DNA of 48,009 nt from Candidatus Omnitrophota bacterium (GCA_015233705.1 JADFXE010000001.1:1-48009), one strand, 5' to 3'; shown: positions 8,983 to 18,026, counted from the stretch's first letter. Notes: generated from the sequence alone by a model not told the origin. Numbers and translations: made by a program.

Positions 8983-10692
8983 ATGAAAGACATTCTCTCG
9001 CTTGGCAAACGGCTTTTTCGCAATGATTTTCTTATCGCTTTTCTCGTCCTTGTTGTTTTTCTTCTGACAAATCGTTACGTTTACGGCTGGGATGACCAGC
9101 ATCTTGAGATCCCGCTTCTCAAACACCTGATCGACCCGCAGCTTTACGCCGGCGATTATTACGTTGAGGCTTTGTCCAGGCATTTCTCGACGTATCTCTT
9201 TCCGATTTTGGCCCGGTTCATTACCGTGGATATGATCCCAACTGTTTATTTGGGGCTCTACGTCATTGTCCGGTTCTTCTTTTTTTATTGGGTCTTTCGC
9301 CTTTGGTATTGGATCTCCAGGGACCGCATTACGGCTTTATTGGCTACGCTCAGTCTTTTTCTTTTAGGGCGGACTGAGGAGTTCATTTACCGAACGTTCT
9401 CGCATGAGGAATTTTCCTTTGCCATCATTTTCGCCGGATTCTTCTTCTTTTATCGTGAGCGATTGATCCTGGCGGCTATTCTCATGGGGATTGCCGCGAA
9501 TTTTCATGCGCTTTATGCCCTTTTCCCGATGCTATTCTTGACGGCTTACGCGCTTTTCTTTGTCAGAGACAGGGGAAAGACGTTTCTGTTGACCGGTTTG
9601 GCGTTCACTATCTGTGCACTTCCTTTTATCCTTTGGCATATTCCGCAGGCCGCGAGCCTTGCCAGGATACCTGTCCCGGCGAGCGAATGGGTTCCGCTTT
9701 ATCTTTTGGCCTGTCCACAGTGTTTTCCTCTGGGGAATGGGAATCCGGAAGATGTGATCAAGGGCGTGGGCGATTTGATCCAGAGGCTTTATCCGTATCT
9801 TTTTTTGATCCTTCTTTACGCCGGGCACTGTGTTTTTAATGTTGACTTCCGTCGGGACAAGAAGGCGCACGTAATCTTTTGGGTCAGCACGGTTTTTGTC
9901 GGCGCGAGCTTCTTTTTTGCCTATGTCATTCCCAATCGTTTTGTGCTGGATTTGAACCTGACGCGGTTCGCGGAGTTTTTGCATTTTTTCCTTATCGGGT
10001 ACACAGTGCTTTTTCTGATGCAGGTGGCCCGTCGGAAGAATGTAGTCTGGACGCTTTTGGCCGTGATCCTTGTTGCGCTTATTGGTTGGGCTGATGCGCC
10101 GGGACTTCTGGGCAAGGTGCTGCGTTACTGGTGGATCCTGGCTGCGGCCGGGATTTCCTGCGGCCTTCTTTTCTGGCAGCGATCTTCGCCGAAAGCAGAT
10201 TTGTTCAGGAAGGCGGTCTTTGCCGTTCCCTTTGCCGGGATGATCATTGTCTATTTGATCCTTCATTTCAATTATGTCCAGATCATGGAGAAGGGTGGAG
10301 GATTCTGGCAATTGCAGCGCAATTGGGAGGACATGCAGCGCTATGTTCGGGATCATACGCCCAAAGAGGCCACGATCCTGACACCGTACGATATGGAAAT
10401 GGGCGGCTTCAGGATCCATTCGAACAGGAAAGTTGTTGTCTGTTACCGTGACTGTGGCGTCATTGGGTTTGATTTTAAGGCAGCCCAGGAATGGCAGCAG
10501 CGCGTGAAAGATGTGGAGGCCTTTAAGGTGATGACCCGGGGAGATATCCGTTCGGCGCTCATCAATGCGATCGGCAAATACAAGGCGGATTATATCGTCT
10601 TTATGAATTACTACGCGCCCGGAGAGGGCACGGCTTTCCTTAAGCGGGAATACGGCAACGAAGTCTTTTCTCTTTATCATGTGGCGCGCTAA
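8983..10692 (+). CDS. Polytopic membrane protein, GT-C/DUF6798-like
   Basis: A 569-aa protein with about ten to twelve predicted membrane helices over residues 15-430, and a soluble C-terminal domain of about 140 residues ('MQRYVRDHTPKEATILTP' onward). This layout resembles lipid-linked sugar transferases of the GT-C superfamily and DUF6798-type proteins. An acidic motif in the first loop (W-D-D-Q after the first helix) fits a GT-C catalytic Asp. It begins one base after the TPR gene stop. Substrate is unknown; a cell-surface glycan role is an inference. Confidence 0.6.
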   Translation: MKDILSLGKRLFRNDFLIAFLVLVVFLLTNRYVYGWDDQHLEIPLLKHLIDPQLYAGDYYVEALSRHFSTYLFPILARFITVDMIPTVYLGLYVIVRFFFFYWVFRLWYWISRDRITALLATLSLFLLGRTEEFIYRTFSHEEFSFAIIFAGFFFFYRERLILAAILMGIAANFHALYALFPMLFLTAYALFFVRDRGKTFLLTGLAFTICALPFILWHIPQAASLARIPVPASEWVPLYLLACPQCFPLGNGNPEDVIKGVGDLIQRLYPYLFLILLYAGHCVFNVDFRRDKKAHVIFWVSTVFVGASFFFAYVIPNRFVLDLNLTRFAEFLHFFLIGYTVLFLMQVARRKNVVWTLLAVILVALIGWADAPGLLGKVLRYWWILAAAGISCGLLFWQRSSPKADLFRKAVFAVPFAGMIIVYLILHFNYVQIMEKGGGFWQLQRNWEDMQRYVRDHTPKEATILTPYDMEMGGFRIHSNRKVVVCYRDCGVIGFDFKAAQEWQQRVKDVEAFKVMTRGDIRSALINAIGKYKADYIVFMNYYAPGEGTAFLKREYGNEVFSLYHVAR

Positions 10693-10716
10693 CACAAGGC
10701 CTTTCGGACTCGAACA

Positions 10717-12876
10717 ATGACCAGCGGTAATAAGATCCCATCTGTGGCCGCCCGCCTCCGGGCCATATTTTCTCCTCACTGCCCGCCTTTCTGGATGGTC
10801 GTGGCGTTTTTTGTCTGGCTTCTCGCGTTTCGGGATTATTTTTCGGGACGCTTGCCGCTTTTCTCAGATGCGATCTCATATTTTGACCACACCCATTACT
10901 ACCTTGAGAGTCTGAAGCACGGAGTTTTTCCGCTGTGGGACCATTTTTGGAATCAGGGCTCTCCCAACGAGTTCTTTCTCCGTCGGTTGGGTGTGTATAA
11001 TCCGATCTATCTGTGGATGTTCTTCCTGAATCTTCTTGGGGCGCCATATGTCAATGCCTATCTTCTGACGCAGTCGTTGTATTTTTTGCTCGGGGCGGTG
11101 GGCTTTTATCTTTTGGTCAGGGCCATTTACCGCGATGAACGTGTCGCTTTTAGCGCGTTTCTGCTGTTCCTTTTTTCCGCGATGGGGACCCGGATCTTTG
11201 ATTCGTACATGTGCCTGGTGATCGTGCCGACGGTATGGTTCTTTTATTTTGTTTATTCTTTTTTGTCTTTGCCAGGTCGGCGGTCCTTCGCAGGATTGTG
11301 CTTGAGCCTGATGATCGCGTTTAATACCTATATCCCGCTTTTCTTTTTGACGATCGTTCTGGCGGCAGGGATTTTTTGGGCGTTCCTTTTTCCACGCGAG
11401 CTTTTGGGTTCCCTGCGGCGGGTCGCTGTTTTCTGCCTGAAACAAAGATTGTTTTGTGCTTTGATGGTGTTTCTGTTGGTTTTGGCATTTATTCCGCCGA
11501 TCGCTTTCTTTCTTGAGGCAGCGCGGGGAGGACTGGCCATGCCGGAGCGCCATGGAGCGTCTGGAATGGGCCATGTGCTGGGTGTGGACACGAAGCTTTT
11601 ATACTGGGGCGTCATGGAGGATCTTTATTTTACGTCGTTCTTCCTGGACCTGACCAAGTTCAGGCTCGCGCTTGTGTATGTGCCTTTGTTAAGTGTTTTT
11701 TTATGGGCTGGAGGTGCGTTGTGCCGGATCAATCGTCGGATAGTCTTGTACTTTATGATTGGCATTTTTTTTCTTCTTCTGGGAACTCCGCTTGCAGCGC
11801 CGTTGTATCATTTCCTGTATCAGCATGTCTTTTATTTCAAATACATCCGTAACCTTCATTTCTTTCTGTGGTTCATTCTGTTGCCTCTTTTCATTCTGAT
11901 CGCGGCTGAATTCTTGAGCCAGCTTTTGAAGTTGCGCATTGATACGACACTCCGTCGCTGGGCAGCGGTGATCGTTGTCGTTGCCTTGCACGCTGGTTGT
12001 CTGGCCTGGATCCTGGCTCGTGGCGACGGAATTCCGACGACGTTCTTTGTTATCGGAGCGTCCCTGGCCTTGGGATTGTGGTATACACTGGGGCCTGGGT
12101 CTTTAAAGGGTTGGGTGCTGTGGCTTACACTTTTGTGTGTTATTGCGCCACAGGCCGTTCAGGTCTTTTATTATGCGACGCATAATATGCCCCGGGAAAT
12201 GGATTACGAGTACGAAGGGGTAAGAACGTCGTTCCAGTACGTGACACGCCCGGCAATAGACTCTGGCCAGGAAAAGGTTTGTGGTTCGCTTTATTACAGC
12301 ACATCCGGCTTTTATGATCTGTGCGATAAGGTGAGCCCCCTGGCCTTTGCATCAGCCAGGACCCACAAGCTGGTGGCTTACGGCCATGTTGAACCATTCC
12401 ATAATACGGCTGACGATTATGCTCATCTTAATTGGACGCTAGCCAAAGGGGCGAACATTGCGTTTGTTTCAGGCGGCAAGGATGCCGGAAGTCTGGCCCC
12501 GCAGGGAGAGGCCCTGTTCTTCGAGAAGGATTCATCGATCCTCAGCACCGCGGATTTTAATCCTAACCGTTTGAAGCTCAGGGCGAACTTTCCTCAGGAG
12601 AAGTTCCTGGTGTATTTTGATAACAATGCCCCGGGATGGCGCGCGTTTGTCGATGGAAAAAGAGTGCCGCTTTATACGGCGGATATCGCTTTTAAAGGCG
12701 TTCGGGTTCCTGCTGGCGAAAGAACGGTCGAGTTTCGTTATGGGTCGCCCTGGTGGTATGCGTTTAACTGGTTCTTGCTTCTGGCGTTTAATGGCATCTT
12801 TTATGCGGTCGTCTGGGCCTTTTGGAGAAAAGGCATGCGCTTGAAGTTGTCAGGAGGACGGTACCATGCTCATTAA
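10717..12876 (+). CDS. YfhO-like polytopic membrane protein
   Basis: A 719-aa protein with about twelve membrane helices up to residue 500 and a final helix near 680-700. The C-terminal extracytoplasmic region has the YfhO signature pattern: 'PGW-A-VDGK' near residue 645 followed by 'VRVPAGERTVEFRY'. YfhO-family proteins are GT-C-fold membrane proteins that assist glycosylation of surface polymers. It follows another GT-C-like gene, so both may serve the same envelope glycan pathway. It overlaps the next gene by 11 nt. Confidence 0.7.
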   Translation: MTSGNKIPSVAARLRAIFSPHCPPFWMVVAFFVWLLAFRDYFSGRLPLFSDAISYFDHTHYYLESLKHGVFPLWDHFWNQGSPNEFFLRRLGVYNPIYLWMFFLNLLGAPYVNAYLLTQSLYFLLGAVGFYLLVRAIYRDERVAFSAFLLFLFSAMGTRIFDSYMCLVIVPTVWFFYFVYSFLSLPGRRSFAGLCLSLMIAFNTYIPLFFLTIVLAAGIFWAFLFPRELLGSLRRVAVFCLKQRLFCALMVFLLVLAFIPPIAFFLEAARGGLAMPERHGASGMGHVLGVDTKLLYWGVMEDLYFTSFFLDLTKFRLALVYVPLLSVFLWAGGALCRINRRIVLYFMIGIFFLLLGTPLAAPLYHFLYQHVFYFKYIRNLHFFLWFILLPLFILIAAEFLSQLLKLRIDTTLRRWAAVIVVVALHAGCLAWILARGDGIPTTFFVIGASLALGLWYTLGPGSLKGWVLWLTLLCVIAPQAVQVFYYATHNMPREMDYEYEGVRTSFQYVTRPAIDSGQEKVCGSLYYSTSGFYDLCDKVSPLAFASARTHKLVAYGHVEPFHNTADDYAHLNWTLAKGANIAFVSGGKDAGSLAPQGEALFFEKDSSILSTADFNPNRLKLRANFPQEKFLVYFDNNAPGWRAFVDGKRVPLYTADIAFKGVRVPAGERTVEFRYGSPWWYAFNWFLLLAFNGIFYAVVWAFWRKGMRLKLSGGRYHAH

Positions 12877-13531
12877 AAAGATGCAATCGGTCTTTGTCTT
12901 TTGCCGGGTGGCTGTCCTGTACCTTGTTCTTGTGGCCGGTTTTCTTTACTGCACGAATTATAAAGAAGTTTTCCGCGTGGCAGGACTGCAGACGCTGAGC
13001 CGCCTGGAGCCGTCTTATAATTATCGTAAGGTCATAATGGATCATCCCGAGACGCCGGACCGTCAGGCGCTTGAAGACTGCCGTTATTATCACCGCCAGG
13101 TCGCGGATCTTGTTCCGCCTTCATCCGGCGAGGCGTGGGCCATGGTGGGGGTGTGTTCTTACGGCCTGGGCCGGGAGGATGAGGCGCTCAAGGCGTTTCA
13201 ACGTTCGCTCAAAAAGACACCGGTCTTTTTTTGGACGTATTACAACCTTGGCGTTTTTTGGTTTAACAAGGGAGACTTCATGAAGGCAGGTGATTTCTTT
13301 GCCAAGGCCGGACAGCTGGATCCCAAGTATTCCATGACGGTCTTTGGCCGTTCCAAGGTTTTTGCGGACATCTATCTTTCTTTCGGCGGTCAGGATTTTG
13401 ATCTTGAGCAGAGCCTGGCAGGAGGATATCGTCAGGCCGCAAACATGGTCAAGATGTGTATCGCATGTTTTCATTCGCCGCAGGCACCGTTCTGTCAGAA
13501 GAAAAGTAAACTTTATATGAGGGTTTTTTGA
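12866..13531 (+). CDS. Membrane-anchored TPR protein
   Basis: A 221-aa protein with one N-terminal transmembrane segment (about 10-28) and two or three TPR motifs between about 85 and 160, for example 'WAMVGVCSYGLGREDEALKAF' and 'YYNLGVFWFNKGDFMKAGDF' helices. The C-terminus has four cysteines (CIAC, then single Cys residues). The start overlaps the YfhO-like gene by 11 nt, so co-translation is likely. Probably a scaffold for the preceding membrane proteins; no specific function is recognisable. Confidence 0.65.
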   Translation: MLIKKMQSVFVFCRVAVLYLVLVAGFLYCTNYKEVFRVAGLQTLSRLEPSYNYRKVIMDHPETPDRQALEDCRYYHRQVADLVPPSSGEAWAMVGVCSYGLGREDEALKAFQRSLKKTPVFFWTYYNLGVFWFNKGDFMKAGDFFAKAGQLDPKYSMTVFGRSKVFADIYLSFGGQDFDLEQSLAGGYRQAANMVKMCIACFHSPQAPFCQKKSKLYMRVF

Positions 13532-13534
13532 TCC

Positions 13535-13942
13535 ATGGAAACGCTTGATCGCATGGCTATTGTTGTTTTTCCCCGTGAACCGGTGGTGGACTGGGTCAAT
13601 GAGATCACGCCTGATGAGCCGCTGTGGCTGGATGATCTGGCTATGAGGGGAAACATCTACCTTATCCCGCGCTTTGAGACGCTGGAAGAGGCGGAGATGC
13701 ATGTTGAGGGGATGTTTGATGACATCTTTTGCAATGAGCTTGCGGACTGGATCGAGGATCAGAAACTTTGGCCAACGGGCCGGACGTTTGAGATGTTCTC
13801 GGAGTGGTTCGATGTGCTTTATGATGTCGTGGCGTATGACACGGTCCGCGGCGACATCGGGAAGCAGGAGGAAGATTTGCAGGATGATAGCGCTTGTTTT
13901 TTTAAAAACCTTTTGTTACTATATTTCCCCTTGGGTCGGTAG
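13535..13942 (+). CDS. Acidic protein of unknown function, stop codon inside tRNA-Ala
   Basis: A 135-aa, strongly acidic and Trp-rich protein (many D/E and six Trp) with no family that I recognise. It starts 3 nt after the TPR gene stop with a poor ribosome-binding site. The last residues (FFKNLLLLYFPLGR) are read from AT-rich DNA and the first bases of the tRNA gene: the TAG stop is at 13940-13942, inside the tRNA D-arm region. The acidic part may be genuine and the tail recently acquired. It could also be over-extended by a lost stop. Confidence 0.5.
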   Translation: METLDRMAIVVFPREPVVDWVNEITPDEPLWLDDLAMRGNIYLIPRFETLEEAEMHVEGMFDDIFCNELADWIEDQKLWPTGRTFEMFSEWFDVLYDVVAYDTVRGDIGKQEEDLQDDSACFFKNLLLLYFPLGR

Positions 13943-14008
13943 CTCAGTTGGGAGAGCGCCTCGTTCGCAATGAGGAGGCCGTGGGTTCGACTCCCATCCG
14001 ATCCACCA
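13933..14008 (+). tRNA. tRNA-Ala (anticodon CGC)
   Basis: A 76-nt cloverleaf. The acceptor stem GGGTCGG pairs with CCGATCC, including the G3:U70 wobble pair that defines alanine tRNAs. The D stem is GCTC/GAGC, the anticodon stem CCTCG/TGAGG carries the loop TTCGCAA (CGC at positions 34-36), and the T stem GTGGG/CCCAT has the TTCGACT loop. CCA is encoded at 14006-14008. Confidence 0.96.
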
Positions 14009-14022
14009 TTCTTTTTCTCTAC

Positions 14023-14062
14023 GCAAAAAACTTCTTTCCCGTTATGGGAGGAAGTTTTTTGC
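14023..14062. terminator. Strong hairpin with A/T flanks, likely bidirectional terminator
   Basis: GCAAAAAACTTC and GAAGTTTTTTGC form a perfect 12-bp outer stem, with further inner pairing (TTCCC against GGGAG) around a GTTAT loop. The run of T on one strand and A on the other suits termination of the tRNA transcript on + and of tcdA on -, since these genes converge here. Confidence 0.7.
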
Positions 14063-14083
14063 TTTATGGGGAAAAAGAATGGT

Positions 14084-14109
14084 GTCCTGACAAGGATTCT
14101 TGTCAGGAC
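14084..14109. repeat. 10-bp inverted repeat hairpin
   Basis: GTCCTGACAA (14084-14093) and TTGTCAGGAC (14100-14109) are perfect inverted arms around a 6-nt loop. It lies 21 nt past the terminator hairpin. Parts of both hairpins recur, joined by an apparent internal deletion, at about 14174-14220. No gene is seen in the 218 nt between the tRNA and tcdA. Confidence 0.7.
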
Positions 14110-14226
14110 GAGAAAAAGCAGTAGCGATTGTCCTATAAGACCATCCGCCGGGTTCCTGCGCCACCCTGAACAAAAATTTCTTTCCTGTTATGTGAGGAAG
14201 TTCTTGTCAGGGCGAGAAAGAAATGA

Positions 14227-14988
14227 TCAGTCCCCGGCCAGCAGGTCCCTGACAACCGCTGAGGCCGCGATCATGCCGGCCACAGCAGGGATGAAGGAGA
14301 TCGTTCCCGGGATGTCCCGGCGGTCAGAACACTTGCGGATACTGCTGCCTTTGGGGCAGACGCAGGAGTGGCTGCAGGAGGCATCTTCGACTTCAAAGGA
14401 TTTCATGACAGGCTCGCGGGAGTAGACGACCTTGAGCCGGTCGATGCCGCGCCTGCGCAGTTCAAAGCGCATCACACGGCACAGGGGGCAGATGGACGTA
14501 TCGAACAGGTCAGCGACCTCAAAGCGGGTGGGGTCGAGCTTCTTGCCTGTCCCCATGCAGCTGATGACCGGGATGCCGAGCTGTTTGGCCCGGATCACGA
14601 TATCGATCTTCGCGGTCACGGTATCAAGTGCGTCCACAATATAGTCGTAATCCTGTCGCATGAGTTCTGCGCCGTTCTCGGGCAGGTAGAATTTCTGATG
14701 GATCTCAACCTTGGCTTTGGGATTGATCTCGAGGATCCGCTCGCGCATCACCTCCACCTTTGGGCGCCCGACTGTTTTGCGAGTGGCGTGCAGCTGGCGG
14801 TTGATGTTGGTCAGGCAGATGAGATCATCGTCAACGAGGACAATGTGTCCGATGCCGCAGCGCGCGAAGGCCTCGGCCGTATAACTGCCGACGCCGCCGA
14901 CGCCGAAGACAGCCACGGTCGCGCGGAACAGTTTGTCCAGCGATCGTTTGCCGATCAGAAGTTCGGTTCGTGAGAATGCATTCTGCAT
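14227..14988 (-). CDS. tcdA: tRNA threonylcarbamoyladenosine dehydratase TcdA
   Basis: E1-like enzyme that cyclises N6-threonylcarbamoyladenosine (t6A37) to ct6A in ANN-decoding tRNAs, using ATP. The 253-aa protein has the nucleotide-binding GVGGVGS loop (residues 29-35), the D-D/N-R region that follows ('VDDDLICLTNINRQ'), and the TcdA-typical C-terminal segment with cysteines 'CPLCRVMRFELRRRGI' and 'PGTISFIPAVAGMIAA'. Length is close to E. coli TcdA. It is the only convincing minus-strand gene, convergent with tRNA-Ala and divergent from the next gene. Confidence 0.92.
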   Translation of the reverse strand: MQNAFSRTELLIGKRSLDKLFRATVAVFGVGGVGSYTAEAFARCGIGHIVLVDDDLICLTNINRQLHATRKTVGRPKVEVMRERILEINPKAKVEIHQKFYLPENGAELMRQDYDYIVDALDTVTAKIDIVIRAKQLGIPVISCMGTGKKLDPTRFEVADLFDTSICPLCRVMRFELRRRGIDRLKVVYSREPVMKSFEVEDASCSHSCVCPKGSSIRKCSDRRDIPGTISFIPAVAGMIAASAVVRDLLAGD

Positions 14989-15156
14989 ACGAGCGGAAAT
15001 TATACCAGATGATCAAAATATTGGAATGTTCTTCTGATGCCCCAACTGTGTCACTGGAAAATCTTGGTTTATATGATATATTATGCCTCAATTTGCTGAG
15101 GGCCTGCAGCGCGTGTCAGCGGGCCGATCTTTTGATTCCCCAAAAGGAGCATGACC

Positions 15157-15999
15157 ATGGTTAAAAGAAAGACCAGGAAGAAACAGGTTGCCAAGAAGGA
15201 TGCGGCTGACTGGCATTTGAAGCTTGCCTTCACTTTAGGAAAGACGGTCAAGAAGGCGTCCCAAAAGGTGGCCAAGGCCAAGAAGGCTTCCCAGGGACGG
15301 TTGAGCCGGAAGCGTACCCGTACTAAGAGCGGAGCGGTCAGCCGGATCGATGAGTTTCTGAATAATTCCGATGAGCCGATGTCGCCGATCCTCAAAGAGC
15401 TGAAGGGGATCTCTGATGTCAGCGGCCTGACAGCGGCCGTCGAGGAAATGAATGAGATCAGCCTCAAGCATTCCAGTCATCCTGTGGTCAGCCGGCTTGT
15501 TGCCAAGGTTCAGCAGCTGTCGCCAACCGAGCAGGAAATGCTTTCCAGAAAGTTCATCGACCGGCTCCATGCCAGTCCGTATTTTTCAAATGCCATGTTC
15601 ATGATGCCCTTGCAGGGCAAGATGACCGAGGAGGAGTGCCAGAAGATCTCGGATGCCTTCATTGAGTGCGTCTCGCACACGCTGGAAGATATCGGCATGA
15701 CGCCGGAGGAGCGGGAGTTCCTGCAGAAATTTTCCGATGACGTGACACGGCCTTTGAACGAGCTTGTGCAGTTCTATCTGCACCCCAAGACGTTTGGGCA
15801 GAAGGTCAAACGCCTGTGGCGGATGCAACGGATTATTATCAGGATGATCAAGCTCGTCAACATGAGCAATACGCTCGCCATGAAGGAGGCCCAGGCCCGA
15901 AGCACCACTATCGGTTCTGAAGGCCCGGTTCCTTCCAGCTATTGGCAGAATCTGGGTGACAAGCCGATCGTGATCAAAGAAAAGAATTTGAAGATCTGA
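15157..15999 (+). CDS. Protein of unknown function with Lys/Arg-rich N-terminus
   Basis: A 280-aa protein that I do not recognise. The first 70 residues are very rich in Lys and Arg (for example KRKTRKKQVAKK and RLSRKRTRTK), suggesting nucleic acid or membrane-surface binding. The remainder is predicted helical, with a repeated 'F-E-D-V-T-R-P-L-N-E' style amphipathic pattern and no hydrophobic helix. I choose the second ATG (15157), which lies 7 nt after AGGAG; the first ATG at 15151 is only 1 nt away from it. It stands alone between tcdA (divergent) and the Rrf2 gene. Confidence 0.6.
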   Translation: MVKRKTRKKQVAKKDAADWHLKLAFTLGKTVKKASQKVAKAKKASQGRLSRKRTRTKSGAVSRIDEFLNNSDEPMSPILKELKGISDVSGLTAAVEEMNEISLKHSSHPVVSRLVAKVQQLSPTEQEMLSRKFIDRLHASPYFSNAMFMMPLQGKMTEEECQKISDAFIECVSHTLEDIGMTPEEREFLQKFSDDVTRPLNELVQFYLHPKTFGQKVKRLWRMQRIIIRMIKLVNMSNTLAMKEAQARSTTIGSEGPVPSSYWQNLGDKPIVIKEKNLKI

Positions 16000-16075
16000 C
16001 GTAAGAATATCGTCGGAAGTTTAATTTCTTCTGCCTATAATCGCTTTTTTCTGGGCGCAAAGTCCGGAATATTTC

Positions 16076-16102
16076 TTGACAAAATTTCTCAAAACATATA
16101 AT
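16076..16102 (+). promoter_or_regulatory. Predicted promoter of the Rrf2 regulator gene
   Basis: A perfect TTGACA (16076-16081) and a perfect TATAAT (16097-16102) are separated by 15 nt. This is shorter than ideal; TAATAC at 16099-16104 would give 17 nt. The -10 box runs into a palindrome (16100-16124), consistent with repression at this site. The rest of the gap 16000-16171 shows nothing else clear. Confidence 0.6.
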
Positions 16103-16124
16103 ACCTACAGGATTACAAGGTATT
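16100..16124. promoter_or_regulatory. Candidate Rrf2 operator (inverted repeat)
   Basis: AATACCT (16100-16106) and AGGTATT (16118-16124) are perfect 7-bp inverted arms around 11 nt. The left arm overlaps the -10 box of the rrf2 promoter, the usual layout for autoregulation by Rrf2 proteins such as IscR and CymR. That this Rrf2 protein binds it is an inference. Confidence 0.5.
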
Positions 16125-16171
16125 CATTTTCATTGGCCGTAATAAAGTTCTTCAGGGATTAATAGGACTTC

Positions 16172-16573
16172 ATGAAGCTCACCACGCAAAGCGAATATTC
16201 TCTGCTTGCCCTCTTGTATCTGACCCGCAACGTTGATAAAGGATATATTCCGCTCGCCACCATTGCCAAGGAACAGGAGCTGCCGTTCAAGTATCTGGAG
16301 CAGCTTATGCATACCTTAATAAGAGCAGGCGTTGTGCGCGGGCTCAAAGGACAGCACGGCGGCTATCAGCTGGCGCATAAGCCCGAGGAAATAACGATCG
16401 CCGAGATTATCCGGCTTTTTGACGGGCCTTTGGCGCCGATCGCTTCGGTGAGCCGGTATTTTTACAAGCCATCCATGATGGAAAAAGAAAAGAAGCTGAG
16501 CAAGGTTATGAAAGAAATCCGGGATTATGTTTCCGCCAAACTGGAGGCGGTCACGCTGAGGGATATGACGTGA
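16172..16573 (+). CDS. Rrf2-family transcriptional regulator, cysteine-free (CymR-like)
   Basis: A 133-aa winged-helix regulator. The N-terminus 'MKLTTQSEYSLLALLYL', the recognition region 'LPFKYLEQLMHTLIRAGVV' and the wing 'RGLKGQHGGYQLA' match Rrf2 proteins. The position that carries iron-sulfur cysteines in IscR/NsrR has none; the whole protein lacks Cys. This points to a CymR-like type sensing sulfur metabolism rather than an Fe-S cluster. It lies directly upstream of a porin and a sulfate ABC transporter, the expected target for such a regulator. A palindrome over its own -10 box suggests autoregulation. Confidence 0.85.
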   Translation: MKLTTQSEYSLLALLYLTRNVDKGYIPLATIAKEQELPFKYLEQLMHTLIRAGVVRGLKGQHGGYQLAHKPEEITIAEIIRLFDGPLAPIASVSRYFYKPSMMEKEKKLSKVMKEIRDYVSAKLEAVTLRDMT

Positions 16574-16649
16574 AATTTTTTTGATAACTTTTCATAGTAG
16601 ATTTCTAGGATAAGATCGTAACAGGATAAAAAGGGAAGGGCAGGAAGTG

Positions 16650-18026
16650 ATGAGAAAACTGGGATCTGTGGTGTTGGCATTGGCTGTGTTGTTCGGCGGG
16701 AATGGGGCGCAGGCTTGGGCTGAAGGCGGTGCCTTGTCTAACGAGGAGCGTCTGCAGAAACTTGAGCAGGAGGTCGCTATTTTAAAGCGGCAGATCGAAC
16801 TTGATAAGGAAGCCTCGTCTCAAAAGGCCAAGGATGTGCCGGTCGTGATTGCCAATGCCAAGGACGGATTTCAGATCAAGGCCCAGGATGACAGTTATAA
16901 GCTGAAGGTGAGTGGTTATGTCCAGGCTGATGCGCGGCTGTTCTCGGTCAATAAGAAGGACGGGACATCTGCTCCGACAGCCAGCCCGCAGGATACCTTT
17001 ACTGACCGGACCGTGCGTCTGGTCTTTTCCGGTACCGTGGCCAGGGATTTTGATTTTTACATAGCGCCGGAATTTGGGTCTACTGCTGTCGCACTACCTG
17101 ATGGCTACCTGGACTGGCGCATTGATCCGGCGTTCAAACTGCGCGGCGGCAAGTTCAAGGCGCCTTTTGGATATGAGCGGCTTCAGTCAACGCCGGTCAC
17201 GACTTTTGCCGAACCAGGAATAGCCGAGAATCTGGCGCCCAACCGTGATGTCGGGCTTCAGGTTTCCGGCGATGTTATTGATAACACATTGAATTATGCC
17301 GTGGCGCTGACCAATGGCGTGGTGGATGCCGGAGGGAGCACTAGTAATGCGGACACCAATAATGACAAAGAGATCAGTGCACGCCTATTCGCTCAACCGT
17401 TCAGAAATTCTGACACGCTTTCACTGCGTGGCTTTGCTTTCGGCGGCGCGGTGTCGCATGGTCACCGGGAAGACACAACGCTGGCTTCCTATAAAACCGC
17501 TGGCCAGACCGAGTTCTTTAAATTGACAGGAACCTCCCAGGACGGGCCGCAGCTTCGTTACGCCCCGCAGATTGCCTATTATTACCATTCGCTGGGGCTT
17601 TACGGCGAATACATTGTTTCCCAGGAGAAACTGACCAGAACGACCAAGCGGCAGGATATCAAGAATACTGGCTGGGAAGCTGCTGGCTCCTATGTCTTGA
17701 CTGGCGAGGATGCTTCGTATGCCGGGATCGTTCCTTTACGGCCTTTTGACTTGGGCAATGGCGGTTGGGGCGCTTTCGAGTTGGCCTTGCGTTACAGCAC
17801 GATCGATTTTGACAACAATATCTTTGATAGCGCGCTGACAACTAACAGTATCAGTTCTTCTCCCACGGCAGCCTATGCCTGGACGCTGGGGCTTAATTGG
17901 TATCTGAACCGTAATGCGAAGCTCGTGTTTAACTGGGAGCGGACTGATTTTAAGGGAGGCGCGGGTGGCGGCACGGATCGTCCCACGGAAAATCTTTTCT
18001 TGAGCCGGCTTCAGTTAGGTTTTTAA
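16650..18026 (+). CDS. Outer-membrane porin, OprP/OprO-like
   Basis: A 458-aa outer-membrane beta-barrel protein. It has a signal peptide ending near 'QAWAEG', then a short coiled coil of about 30 residues (NEERLQKLEQEVAILKRQIEL) and a long series of amphipathic beta strands. 'GGKFKAPFGYERL' and the closing 'LFLSRLQLGF' with terminal Phe are typical of phosphate-selective porin O/P family proteins. The ATG at 16650 follows AGGAAG. Location between the Rrf2 regulator and the sulfate-binding protein suggests it admits sulfate or a related anion; substrate is inferred. Confidence 0.82.
   Translation: MRKLGSVVLALAVLFGGNGAQAWAEGGALSNEERLQKLEQEVAILKRQIELDKEASSQKAKDVPVVIANAKDGFQIKAQDDSYKLKVSGYVQADARLFSVNKKDGTSAPTASPQDTFTDRTVRLVFSGTVARDFDFYIAPEFGSTAVALPDGYLDWRIDPAFKLRGGKFKAPFGYERLQSTPVTTFAEPGIAENLAPNRDVGLQVSGDVIDNTLNYAVALTNGVVDAGGSTSNADTNNDKEISARLFAQPFRNSDTLSLRGFAFGGAVSHGHREDTTLASYKTAGQTEFFKLTGTSQDGPQLRYAPQIAYYYHSLGLYGEYIVSQEKLTRTTKRQDIKNTGWEAAGSYVLTGEDASYAGIVPLRPFDLGNGGWGAFELALRYSTIDFDNNIFDSALTTNSISSSPTAAYAWTLGLNWYLNRNAKLVFNWERTDFKGGAGGGTDRPTENLFLSRLQLGF

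Noticed and set aside
9532..10779. 415-aa open frame on the minus strand
   Set aside because: It lies opposite the GT-C-like membrane protein. Composition is Arg/Lys/Pro-rich with no domain, and the + frame has clear helices; it is a shadow.
16031..16046. TATAAT at 16036-16041 as a promoter
   Set aside because: No -35-like element at a suitable distance upstream; the TTGACA promoter 40 nt further on is better.
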